The notes beneath the pieces were generated by a model. The model was not told where the DNA came from and made no database searches. It saw only the letters and a program-made list of their open reading frames with translations. Below are positions 28,791 through 59,921 of a DNA stretch of 64,000 bases, piece by piece; within the stretch, counting starts at the first letter, position 1; every line of letters begins with the position of its first letter. A program made the position numbers and the translations under genes. Source of the DNA: Lota lota (lineage: Eukaryota; Chordata; Actinopteri; Gadiformes; Lotidae); contig JACYXH010000477.1 in NCBI GenBank assembly GCA_026745465.1, forward strand, positions 57,501 through 121,500, read 5' to 3'.

Positions 28791-31700
28791 ATGTTTCCTT
28801 TAGACTCTCCGTGGAACATATCCTTTGCCGGTTGTGGTTTCCTGGGCATTTACCATGTCGGCGTTGCAAGTTGTTTGCAGGAGCAAGCCCCGTTTCTTGT
28901 GGAAAACGCTCGGCATATATACGGGGCATCGGCAGGAGCGCTCACTGCCACCGCATTGGTGACTGGAATATGTCTTGGTAGGTATTCACCAGAGCCGGCT
29001 ATTACATGAAATGTAAAAACATGTATTTTCTTACATTGTTGAACATAATTTCCCGAATGCATTTACTCCTTGTGCACGTCACCTTGTTGCCTATTTTCAT
29101 TTAAGCTGATGTATAACCTAGGCTTATTTGAATTAACAGGGGAAACTGGGGCAAGCATCATAGGTGTTGCAAAGGAGGCTAGGAAACGATTCCTCGGCCC
29201 AATGCACCCTTCTTTCAACCTGGTGAAGATAATGCGCCACATGTTGCATCGCACTCTACCACCCGATGCCCATCACCGAGCCACAGGACGACTGGGAATC
29301 TCCCTCACCCGTGTGGCAGATGGGGAGAATGTTCTGGTTTCCGTGTTCAACAGTAAAGAGGAAGTCGTTCAAGTAGGTGTTACTTGAAAAAAGAATTATG
29401 GCATAGAGAATACAAGCAAACATAAAATAAACAAATTGTATCATTATATATTGTAAGAGGCTATAAGGCTGTATTGTTTAATTTATCAGACTTATATCAC
29501 AGGCGAAACACCATTTCCCAGCCCCTAGTGTACTGAGAGATTGTTTACGTCTAACACACAAGCTGGTAAACAGACGGTGCAAAGTTCGAAAAGTTTTTCT
29601 TAAATAACTTTGTCTAAAGCTCATTGCAATACCTCCGATTCAGGACAACACATCAATATCGACAATCAAACTAACAAAATATTTCCGGTAACACGTCATT
29701 AGGAACGGTCCAGCCAAGTGAATAGGTCAAAACTCAGATATTTTTAGGTCATACACAAAAAATCTTAGTAGGTGAGAGGTGACAATGTAAAAAAATAAAA
29801 TAAAACACAGGGGGTTCACAAGGACCCTATTGGTAAAATAAAATGGATAATTTAACAAATTCCCAACTGTTGTTTTAATAACCAGGTACGATTGGAGTTT
29901 TACCAGCCTTTGACTTGTTGTGTTGACTTGTTCCGCTTGTCTTTGGAACAGGCGTGTGTGTGCAGTGCCTACATTCCGGTGTACAGCGGCCTGATTCCCC
30001 CTACCCTGCATGGCGTGGTGAGTCATTTGCTCATGTGGTCTTTTTGCTTCCAATGTCACCCTGATAGCATATGTCTTCCAAACCTTTCCAAGTAAACCAA
30101 AGATTAGGATCTAGAAGTCAAGGTGTTTATCGTTGTGTTGTGTTTACATCCACACTACCCATATAGGTTGCATGTTATATATCAGAATCAGAATCAGATT
30201 GTAGATCACATTGTATATGCATTATGTTATGTTCATGATATTATTATGTCATTATTTTTATGTTAGGTTTCTTCGTTGAAGTTTTGTGTTTTCTTTAAGA
30301 ATGATGTTAGTCTGTTGTTGTCGTTGTTGTCTTTTGTCATAGATAATGTTCACCAATGAGTACACAATGTTTTGGCACAGCATTTTTCTCTGAACAACTG
30401 TTGCGCTCTGTTGCCTTTGTAATGATTTAGCTTGTTTGTGTGTGTGTGTGTGTGTGTGTGATTGGAGACCAAATAGCAAATAGAGAGATACCCGAATGAG
30501 CAGCAGGTCTATGTTTACCTCAGCTTTAAGTTTGTTTTGTCTCCTCCTGTCCGAGCTTAACTCTGATGCCATCATTATTTACACACAGCGCATTCTCAAA
30601 TGGTAGAAACCTAGAAATAAATGCTATAAACTTAACACTGAACCCTCCATTTTTTCTTCTTTCTTATCACCCCTCTGGTGTATATAATGCAGATTTGCAA
30701 ATGTTTTATATTTTTACCTATTAAGTCATAGAGAATTTTTTTTGGGATGAATCCTAAGTGAATTACAGGGAATTCAGATTCATGGGGGAAATCAGGAAAG
30801 GAACCTGTGGGAAATCCAAATCAAAGTCGAATACATGCATAATTAGGGATGCCTACAGATAGATTGCAGACATTGGGTTTACAAACCAGAACCAAACTTG
30901 TCCAACACAAATAACCACCATAAGTCACTATCGGTGATTCTGTATTTTTTTTTTTACAATCGTTTCTGTTTCTCCTCACACAGCGATACGTCGACGGAGG
31001 CATCTCGGACAACCTGCCCCAGTACGAGCTGAAGAACACCATCACCGTTTCGCCGTTTTCTGGAGAGAGTGACATATGCCCCCGCGACAGCTCCACCAAC
31101 CTGCATGAGCTGCGCTTCACCAACACCAGCATCCAGTTCACGCTCAAGAACCTGTACAGAGTATCCAGAGCTCTGTTCCCTCCGGACCCAATGGTACATC
31201 ATTCACACACACACACACACACACCCGCACCCGCTCTGCCAAGCCTGCATGATTCATTCATCACGTATTGAATTTGCCGTTGGCCTGAGGCATACCCAGC
31301 ATGGAGGATGGCATGACTAATGAGGATGTGTTTCTTTGTTTCTTTTGGCTGCAGGTTATGAAGGCCATGTGTAAACAGGGATATCAAGATGCACTTCAGT
31401 TTTTGAAAAGAAACGGTAAGCGATGCCAGGACTGATTGGCAATATTTTTTTTATAATAGGGGATTGTACATGCTTAATTCATGCTTATTAATTCAGAATT
31501 CCATAGTGGTTTATTTGAAATATTTTGCCCAAACTGTGCATATCACAATGTGATGATATATTGAATTGGTGTTAATACAAAGCCAATGAAACAGGATACA
31601 GGAACAGACAATAATAAGAAATTGACACCCTGACCTAAATCATTATAGATGCCCCCGGTAAGAACCCGTCATCAAATCAATAAATGACATCTGACTGTGA

Positions 31701-32820
31701 GCATGTCATCAGCTCTGTTCCTGGCTATCGATGTTTTCAATGGTTTCATTCTTCCTGTAGATATTGACTCGTTTCCTGATACTTTATGTCCCAACACATA
31801 GGATAACTGAAACTTAACTGAACTTTCCTTCCTATTTAGGATTACTGAACCTCAATGAACCTTACAGAGACAGACCCCTTCTTTTGATCAGAGACGAAAA
31901 GGAAGATGATGTTAACTCTTCTGGGGAAGAGGAAGACGAGGACATAACCTACGCCGAAAACGTAGAGGAACGGCCGCACGTGGAAGACAGCGCAGACGCT
32001 CACCATTCTTGTCCAATAGAGGATCATATCTTTGAACACCTGCCACCTAACCTCCACAGAGGTAACCTCACAGGACCAAAAATATGCAGTCCATAGAAAA
32101 AGATGTGCATTCCACGCGTCTCCTTAAGCCTCTAAGGGATTTTCTGCTCTCTGAAAGACATTTTCCGTTACGCAAATGTAGAGCATTTGCCTCATGGTTC
32201 CTCTTTTTTCACACACTCACTTATCTCTTTACTCTGCCTCCCTCTGCAGCTCTTCTGGAGGCTTGCAAGGAGAGGAGGAGCCTGTCCCAGTCGCTAAGCA
32301 ACCTGCTCCCAATCAGGCTGGCTTCTGTGATGATGCTCCCCTACACACTGCCCCTGGAGTCTGCCGTGTCCATGAGCGTCAGGTTGGGACCATGCAGTAC
32401 CTCATCTCCTTGAGCTGTAGTGTTTCTCACAATATGAAATGAACTAAGACAATAACGTTTCATTTTGTGATTAACTAACGGGTTCTTTCAGGATAACCGC
32501 GCTGCCTGAACCAGATGTTTTCCTGTTTGGTTTCACATGAGCATCCATCCATTCGTAACTTATATTACCTGTTTTTCCACTCTGTAGACTTTTTGAGTGG
32601 ATGCCAGACGTCCAGGAGGATATGGTGTGGGTTCGAGAGCAGATGGCCAAAATCCTGCAGTGCGCTATGCGCCAAGCTTCTAAAAGCATCTCACAGCATG
32701 TATCTGCCAGGTTGGAACCTATGCAGACATACACACACCCACCCACACACACATACCCCACACACACCCCCCCTCCCCCACACACACGCTAAAGCGCACA
32801 GACATATGCCCCCCCCCCCC

Positions 32821-32851
<31 letters not shown>

Positions 32852-33363
32852 TAACGTGCACAGATACATGCCCACACACACATACACACACAGGCATACA
32901 CACACACACACACACATACTAACGCACACAGACACATGCCCACACACACACATACACACATAATGTGTAATTGCACACACACAAACAACCACACAGTTCT
33001 AACAACACATTTTAAATCCGCCTACCACCTGTACTACAATAAATCGGTGAATATGCTCTATGCACAATCTTCTGCTAACTGTTAGCATGCTGTCTTATCC
33101 GTGCCTCTAGGTTCTACTGCCAGCTAGAGCTGCATCACTACCAGTCCCTGCCATCACAGTTCAGCTCTGCCAGCCTTCTGCCCTCCTGCTCCTCTGTCCT
33201 CGACGTCATCATGCGTCTCAATCAGTACCAGAAGCAACTACTGCCCGACGTCCTATGCATTAACATGGACCTGCAGGGCTCCTTCAAAGCTGGAGCACCA
33301 GAGGGCAGCAAAGCCCCCATCCTTTCCCTGGGTGACTATAGCGGCACGGACACGCTGCCTTGA
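28791..33363 (+). CDS. pnpla2: Adipose triglyceride lipase (PNPLA2/ATGL), complete, 9 coding exons
   Basis: Exons: 28791-28977, 29140-29372, 29952-30017, 30984-31193, 31355-31415, 31840-32061, 32250-32382, 32588-32710, 33111-33363. They sum to 1488 nt, 495 residues plus TGA (human 504). The enzyme removes the first acyl chain from triacylglycerol at lipid droplets and is activated by CGI-58/ABHD5. The patatin domain carries the glycine-rich oxyanion motif GCGFLG at 14-19, the nucleophile elbow GASAG with Ser47, and the dyad Asp166 in VDGG, at the same positions as human. The start ([14 protein letters not shown]) aligns with the human N terminus. Residues 240-300 are acidic and poorly conserved, and the C terminus diverges and ends in SGTDTLP. 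Neighbour pidd1 diverges head-to-head. The gene is very unlikely to be another PNPLA paralogue, given the synteny. Confidence 0.96.
32728..32992. repeat. Compound (CA)n/(C)n tract
   Basis: A mosaic of CA arrays and C runs in pnpla2 intron 8, with an internal unit containing CATACTAACG(T/C)(G/A)CACAGA and ACATGCCC that recurs two or three times. Open frames here are repeat artefacts. Confidence 0.85.
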
Positions 33364-34489
33364 CGTCCCTCTCGTGAACCCGTCAGAAGCTGTTATCTGG
33401 GTTGTGTTGGTTTGTGTTTAGACTATGCCTTGCCACCGCAAGCGTGTCATAAGCGTTGTGCGATGGTTTGTCAACGTGATGTAGAGAAGGTGGAAAGTGA
33501 CTGAGGCTTGATGACATCACACGTGATGACGGATTCAGTCGAATTGGAGCATGTCAGTGTTCCGACAGGTTGTTCTTTTGTTGTTGTTGCAAACAGCAGC
33601 ATTAAAAAAATACAGTGTATGGACACCATGAAAAAAATATATAATTATTCTTTTATTTAAGAACCATGTATGTATAATAAAACAGGCCGTTTTCCCTGAC
33701 ATAAGTGTTCTCACAAAATGTATGTTGTACTAACTGTCTTTAATCAATGGGATAATTCTTTAGATTTGCCTCTCAAACTATGCACATAAAGCAACAAATT
33801 ACATGTGACCTGTTAAAAGACGCACCAACTTGCATACTTGAAGTGCCCTTTTTTAGCGTAAATATTATTGTGTGTGTGGAACGCGGTCAGGCTAGTAGTT
33901 AAACATGTGCTGGGTCCAGTTATCAGCTCATACTCAGGTCTGCTGGGAATGGAGGTTGGGTGTATATTGCAGAGAACTGATGGATGATTCTGTGTGGTCA
34001 CCGGTACAGTGTGTTATAGCCGTTATATTTCATGTCAATGCAGTAGAAAAATAATATGTGAATATGTCTGTTCTTGCCTTATAGGTCAATTGAATATCAG
34101 TTATTTAAAATATGAAGACAATTTTGAATGTTTTGTTTTTTAAATCTCTTGGTCATGGTAAAACATTTATCTATTGATGGATTAGTTAATAATTCTGCTT
34201 GTGTTTATAAAATATGAAAAAAGTAAATTGCCTTCTGTATTTCTTAATCAACATGCATATGCCCTTAACAGCATAATAACACATCATTTAATGTTGAACA
34301 TATTTCACATTAACAAACCACAATGGGACTCATTTGTATCTTTACGCTTTAACAAACGCATTCTTAATTTAAATCAGGCTATACCTGACAGTAGATTACA
34401 TTCAAGTATTCAGGAAATGTAAATTTGTACACAGGGCATTTTCATCCAAAGAAAAGATGACTATCGTGGTAATGTTTTGAAGAAAATCG

Positions 34490-34528
<39 letters not shown>

Positions 34529-34816
34529 TCACATACAGTTCAATCCTGTTTCACACAACACATTCGGAAACAGAACAGACTTCAGAGCAAATCTGCACAT
34601 CAAATGGTGTGGTGGGCTGCTGTCAAATTGGAAGTCCTTCAATACGTCACCGGCGCAAGCGACCTATCCACGTTCATCTATGGTTGCCACACAGGCAAGT
34701 GAAGGTTTGTGTTTTTTTCGCCAGGGGGCGCGTCCCAAGGAAAACTCCACACTGAACGACCCACTTAGTTTCTCCCGTACCATGAACTGAATCTGTCCGG
34801 GGACAGATCAGGGAAG
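33364..34816. other. pnpla2 3' UTR and spacer to the PPP1R12 gene
   Basis: The first 320 bases are likely pnpla2 3' UTR, ending after the AATAAA at 33676. The remainder is AT-rich with a (GTT)n run at about 34485-34526 and should include the promoter of the downstream gene. No coding exon is recognised. Confidence 0.6.
33676..33681 (+). terminator. Polyadenylation signal AATAAA for pnpla2
   Basis: The first canonical AATAAA downstream of the pnpla2 stop, 313 bases away, gives a plausible short 3' UTR. Confidence 0.6.
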
Positions 34817-49605
<14,789 letters not shown>

Positions 49606-49616
49606 GCCAGGGAGAG

Positions 49617-49653
<37 letters not shown>

Positions 49654-50115
49654 GGGCAAACAACAAGAGAGACATCAGGGAACCTCCCCCCACGACCCTT
49701 CTCCTTCTCCTCCTCCTCCTCCTCCTCCTCCTCCCTGTTTCCCCTCCCCCCCCCCCCCCCTCCTTCTTTATTCCCTCCTGTGACACATTCCTCTTGAGTG
49801 CCAAATAGCGAGAGGCGCTAGGTGAGGTGGGGTGGGGTGGGTGGGGGGGGGGGGGGGTCGTGTGGATGGGTGAAGCAGTAGATGACAACAGCTTGACACG
49901 GGATGTGAGGCCTCTCTAGAACTCTCAAGAAGAAATGAGATCGGTTGGAGTTTGTCTTTGTTTGTTTTTGGGTTGTTTTTTTCAGTGTGTGTGCCTTTTT
50001 TTTAATGAGCGTTTTCACAGCAAGATCAGTGTTATGATGAAGGCCTGTGGCGATGGCCGTGCGCTCCCTCAAAAGCAACATGAGACTTGACAATGGCCAA
50101 ATACTACGGCTTGTG

Positions 50116-50160
<45 letters not shown>

Positions 50161-51018
50161 CACACACAGAAAGACACACTATGTTTAAGTGTGCATCGGG
50201 TACACCCACGTAAGCGTGCGTTCTGCTATAGCCTCCATGCGTATTCCACAAGCACTCTTGGCAACTGGGGCCTTATAGCTCCCACTTAGTATTTATATTA
50301 TATGAATATATCTATTTTGCGAACACAAAATGAAGCGTGATAATTGTAAACGTGCCCCCACCACCTATTCATGACCACACACACACACACCCCAACTCAA
50401 TTCTGCTATGCTCAAATGGCACTTATGTTAAATGAAGTGTCCCTTTAGATTTCCTGAACAGTAAAAAAAAGAAAAAGATATAAGGAAGAATGCGAAATCT
50501 TTTCCATTTAAATGAACGAATATGTCTGGGAACCAGGAGGAAGTCTAGGGCCCCTGTGTTGGGCGACTCCATTTAACTTGCAAAACGTTTGAACCCGCCT
50601 ACCTCTCCACCTATGCGCTCCATCACCCTCCCCCCAACACACACGTTTTTCGTTTTGTGTGACTACATGCATACACACTCCATTCTCTTTTTAAAGTGAC
50701 CACAAACTGATCAGTCGACCACAGCACTTTACTCAGGGGGGCGTGGCGGCGGCAACACACACACACCTGTGAGGTTGCACCCCCCCCCCCCCCCCCCCTC
50801 CAACCAGCCCTCCCCCAAACCCTGGTCCTGATGAGTGCAGCACCTTCGGTCAACCTGTCTCTTGGTGGTGGTGGTGGTGGTGGTGGGGGGACGACACAAG
50901 GGACAAGCAGACGTTTTATGCCATCCTTAGTCGAAGGTTCCAAGTGCACTGCACAAAGCTGAAGTTGCTGTTCTTCAAAAGCCTGTATGCTATGCATTGT
51001 TTTAATTCCAGTTGATTT

Positions 51019-51020
<2 letters not shown>

Positions 51021-51062
<42 letters not shown>
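51021..51062. repeat. (TA)n microsatellite
   Basis: Pure TA array within the probable 3' UTR of the PPP1R12 gene. Confidence 0.92.
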
Positions 51063-51065
<3 letters not shown>

Positions 51066-51228
51066 TTCCATTGTCAATTGCTCTCTTTTCCAGAGAATGG
51101 ATATGTATATGATCATGTCTACAGCGTTGGCCATCTTGACCGATGCCCTTTTGAAATGAAGTTTCATTCAGACTCCCCTTTTTTCTTCACGTGTTATTTT
51201 TCTAATATGATGTGAATGTCCGCACCCT

Positions 51229-51234
51229 AATAAA
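51229..51234 (+). terminator. Polyadenylation signal AATAAA for the PPP1R12 gene
   Basis: Canonical hexamer followed closely by an A-rich run and a GT-rich stretch (GTGTTTGTAG), the usual downstream element. It fits a 1.6 kb 3' UTR. Confidence 0.65.
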
Positions 51235-51250
51235 GAAAAAAAAAAGTGTT

Positions 51251-53195
51251 TGTAGAGATGTCCTGGTCATTGTGTTTATAGAAGGAAACTTCTATAAACA
51301 TCTTCGCTGTCAGTGGCCTTCAAAATTCCTATTTATTATGCACATTGCCAGTTCTGGTGGGGGATACCTGGGCAACTACCTGGGTCCTATGAGGGGAAGG
51401 GGGTGCCTGGAAGCTTGCTCTTGTGTTGTTTCTCCAGCTTGTTAGGGTAGCCAGATGTCCTGTGTAATTGGAGGGGGTAGCAGCTGTAGCCGCTGTCTGC
51501 GTCATCCCAGTACAGAATGGGCTAAACAAGGAGGCAAATAAAGTTATTTTGAATATACTAGGATGACTAGGTTGGGATTTGCGTCTACAAGTGGCAAGTA
51601 AAGATGAGTGTATTTAGTGATTTGACGTCTTCTGGGGAGGACCCCCTGATGGGAAACAACGTCCGAACTGTGTTGTCTTTTGGAGTTCCCAGCCATACAG
51701 GCCTAAACTTTAGCTCTAGCCCATCTGTGTCTTTGTCTCCTCTGGATGAACACAGATAGACACCACTGTCCCGTAAGGATAGAACAGCTGACAACAAGCT
51801 AAACTCCTAATAAGGTAGGCCAAGTTGGCCAGGGCTTGCTCTCTCTTTCTCTGTAAATACCCCTTAGGTCTGAGAAAGACAGAGAGGAAGAGAGCTGGGG
51901 AGGAAGAGGGGAGCGGATGGATTGCAGCCTTATATGGGCAATGCGTTGCTTTTCCCAGGGTTTGTGGTTCTTACCCCCGGCATGGTGCCAAAAAAAGCCT
52001 TACATGACTCCGCAACGCCACCAAGAGGAAACAGTGAAGTTTTGCAGCCCACAGATAATTCTGGGAATAAAATCATGTTCATCGTTATTTTCATCCGAAA
52101 AACGTATACAAAGGAATAGTGTTTGAAAATAGCACACACACATGTATGTTGAGTTGAGAGTTATACAATTTGAGAGTCGTAAAAAAAAAAAGATACTACT
52201 TATTGCGCCAACATACTGCTTTGCAGTGATACAATGTATGTATTTCATCTATGTATCGACTGTGCCTGCATGAAACAGCTGAACAAAAAAAAAATATTTT
52301 TTTAAATCCAAGCCATATTTTCCCGTCGGTCCTTGCTCTTGTACCGTATTGCAAGCTGAAGAGACTTTGGGAACGCCTCCTCCTACCTCCTGCTCATAAA
52401 CCGCGTAGGTCTACTATGTTGTTTTGATTGTAAAAGTGCGTTCATTTAGTTTTCACATAGATAACACGTCGATTGGTTGAAAGTGTACAAAGAAATTACT
52501 TTGCAGACGTTGCGGGAATATATTCGGGTTTTTGAAAGAATCTCGCGTGGAGTCGTAACATTCCGATTGTCCTGCAAAAAAAAGTTTTTTTTAAGGCTAG
52601 ATCATAGATTGGAAAAAGGGATAGATTTGATCATCCGTTTATTTTCGGAGAGATTACCCAAGACATCATTCAAATGTAACTTGAATAACTGAACAAAGCC
52701 TTTCAAATAGTGTTGTTAATTCAAAATGAATTTGCTTGAACATTGCGTTTTTCAACTTTCAGCGTTGTGGTGAGCCGATACGTTTTCCAAGTTATGCATA
52801 TCAATTTATAAATAATTATATTTGCCTACACGAAGTCCTGAAATGTAGGCCTAACTGTTTAGTTAAAATATATATATATAAGTAGCCTACGTGTACACTA
52901 ACCTTTTGTCATTGAATCAAGAGCATATTTACTTTGTAAACGTCTAGCACATTCGAGACATTTCTATATAGATCAAGTTTCTTGTTTTGGATAATATGCA
53001 GTAAGGAAGTACACACTTGTTTATACTGCCTGCATAGGAGTGAAATATCACTTTGTAGATCCATCCCTCTTCATTCAGGAGGGAGTCGAGTAATTACAGC
53101 CTATATGAGTCCTTCCTGGACCACTTCTAGACCCCTCGCCGACCCAATTTACTATTCCATGATCTCTCATCTTTCAAAGTCTACATAACTTCACC
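51251..53195. other. Spacer between the PPP1R12 gene and pgghg
   Basis: Mostly AT-rich DNA with no gene recognised, apart from a short immunoglobulin-V-like relic on the minus strand at 51585-51806. The pgghg promoter and 5' UTR should lie at the right end; no TATA box or other element is obvious. Confidence 0.5.
51585..51806 (-). pseudogene. Possible immunoglobulin V-domain relic
   Basis: On the minus strand an open frame beginning at 51806 reads EFSLLSAVLSLRDSGVYLC, then SSRGDK. The spacing of hydrophobics and the DSGVYLC string look like the F strand of an immunoglobulin V domain. An in-frame TAG precedes the segment and the rest of the domain (first Cys, Trp) is not visible nearby. The match is short and may be chance. 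If real it would be a remnant of an Ig-superfamily receptor exon. Confidence 0.25.
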
Positions 53196-57881
<4,686 letters not shown>

Positions 57882-57935
57882 AATCTGAGCGATACTCCGG
57901 TGACTGAAGATCATATATCCTAAGAAGCATTCTGG

Positions 57936-58130
<195 letters not shown>

Positions 58131-58205
58131 AAATAGTTTAATACGAATAATTTGTGTTTTAACACCATTACGACAATATTGTAATTTGTGAACTATTTCG
58201 TGCTA

Positions 58206-58211
58206 AATAAA
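58206..58211 (+). terminator. Polyadenylation signal AATAAA for pgghg
   Basis: First canonical hexamer after the pgghg stop, 325 bases downstream. Confidence 0.55.
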
Positions 58212-59912
58212 ACTTAACCGCAATTTTCTTATAAAAACTATCATTATCATACACGTAATGTTATAACGTGTAATTCGATATGAATCTAATATGAGATTCG
58301 TCAAATGTGCATTGTTTGGTTTAGACTCGGTAATGGACACACCTTTAAATCCGATATTATCTTTTGTTCTGTATCTAGCTGGCCCTGGATTGGTTTATTT
58401 AAAGTTTTGAGTTCTGTAACCCCGCCCCTGAGTTTCCTTTTTGTGGGGTTCGTTTGGTGTTGGTTCATGTGTAACCGTTTTCAGGTCGGAGTCGTATTTT
58501 GCAGTGTTTACTTAAACTCCGCCCTCCTGCTACAGCACAGAATCGAACAAATCCACTTTCGTCAACACAAAGTGCCTTGCGATTGGCAGAAAATGTTTTT
58601 AAAATTTTGAACCGTTTCAGCGGCTTTAGTTAGACAGTACAAGCTGAGTGGATATGTGGCAGTAGCTGTGTCAAGTAGACCGTAGACATGGAGCAGTAAA
58701 TACGAAATACTTTTTTTTTTAAACCCAGACCACGTTAGAAATCGGATTTCCTTTTCATCAACTTTTGCAAAAAGGTATTTTACCATTATTATTTTCTAGC
58801 TAGCGTTGCTAGCTACGCTAGCGTTACTTGGCTTCTAACGTAACGTTAAATGATCGATGGTTTACCAACAATTAACTTGTAACTACACAGGTTTATGTTG
58901 GGATTCAAGGTAAAAAAAAAAAAGAAGAAGCTTAAGACCGTGTAACGTTATCGTCTTTCATTGTAATGGGCATTCGACAAATGTTTGAATATCACAATAG
59001 GGGGGGTTAGCTAACGTTATATCTCAATGATTTCCTCGATACTGTAGACATGTGAGCGTTGGACTGTTATGTTGGTGGTAATCGTTGTTTGTTTGTTTGG
59101 GGCGGGGGGGGGGGGCATTGTTTAGTAAGTTAATCAATAGTGCAAATTATTTGCATTTGGGAGTTGTGATGAAACTGCCACAGCGTTCGTCGTGCGAGAC
59201 GTGGCAAAAAAAAGAAAAGAAATTAGACTAGGTAACGTTGATTTAGGGTTTTCCAGACCCGTTTTGAATCCGCCCATTCCCAATGAGTTGACTGCTTCTG
59301 GTCAGGCGTCGGGACTTTTGAAAACGCGATCATCCAATGGGCGTCGTGGTTAGGGTTAGGTCCGGCCGTGCACCGGAACCAAGGAGCAGAAACGACAACC
59401 ATGGCGGCGGATGGGCAATCTAAACGCTGTAATCGAGTCTGTTCTGAATCGATTACAAGTCCCAATTACTTATAAATCGCAGAAAAACAACGTTTTTATT
59501 TATTTACTTTGCTCCACTCTGAACCCTCTTCCCCCCACCCCCCCCCCTCCCTCCCTATAATCCAAATGGGTTGGCATGGCTTGTTGTCTAGTTAAAATTA
59601 CGTCAGATTCATACATTTGTGATTGGTTATCGTATTTTGTGTTGTTGCCCAAAGAGCTAAAAAACAAGCTCCTGCACAACGTCTATCATCCACAAATACA
59701 TGGCTGTGGTCTGGTCATGTGGTGTATGAAGTCTTCCACTATATTATTCAATCAACAAGTTACTGTGTCTTTTATGATTTCGATCTGCACTAAAACATCT
59801 CATGTCAAGTGTTTTCTGAATGTTTAGCGACAGTTCACATATTTAGGATCAATGCTAGTACTGTACTGTCCCTTCACCTGGCTTGTTTTAACGAAGACGT
59901 CCTTACTTTCAG
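58212..59912. other. pgghg-incenp spacer with probable incenp promoter and noncoding first exon
   Basis: The incenp start codon is in an exon whose acceptor ends at 59912, so at least one noncoding exon should lie upstream. CAAG|GTAA near 58909 is a possible donor but unproven. No other coding exon is recognised. Confidence 0.5.
58380..58620 (+). promoter_or_regulatory. Candidate incenp promoter with CCAAT, GC and CHR-like motifs
   Basis: Inverted CCAAT boxes (ATTGG) occur at 58389-58393 and 58582-58586, a GC box at about 58421-58428, and TTTGAA, a cell-cycle homology region core, at 58606-58611, about 20 bases from the second CCAAT box. CCAAT plus CHR is the known layout for mitotic genes controlled by NF-Y and DREAM/MuvB. 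The motifs are short and could occur by chance. Confidence 0.35.
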
Positions 59913-59921
59913 GTATTCAAC

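Larger units (their letters stand above)
49606..51234 (+). other. Probable 3' UTR of the PPP1R12 gene
   Basis: From the stop codon to an AATAAA at 51229. It contains a (GA)n run at about 49620-49650, CTC and C-rich runs at 49690-49760, a G run near 49842-49857, a CA array at about 50119-50154, a C run near 50780-50798, GGT repeats at about 50864-50885 and a (TA)n array at 51021-51062. Confidence 0.65.

Noticed and set aside
30180-30198. Short run of TCAGAA repeats as a LINE tail on the minus strand
   Set aside because: The neighbouring bases do not match the LINE 3' end seen at 39690-39776; too short to call.
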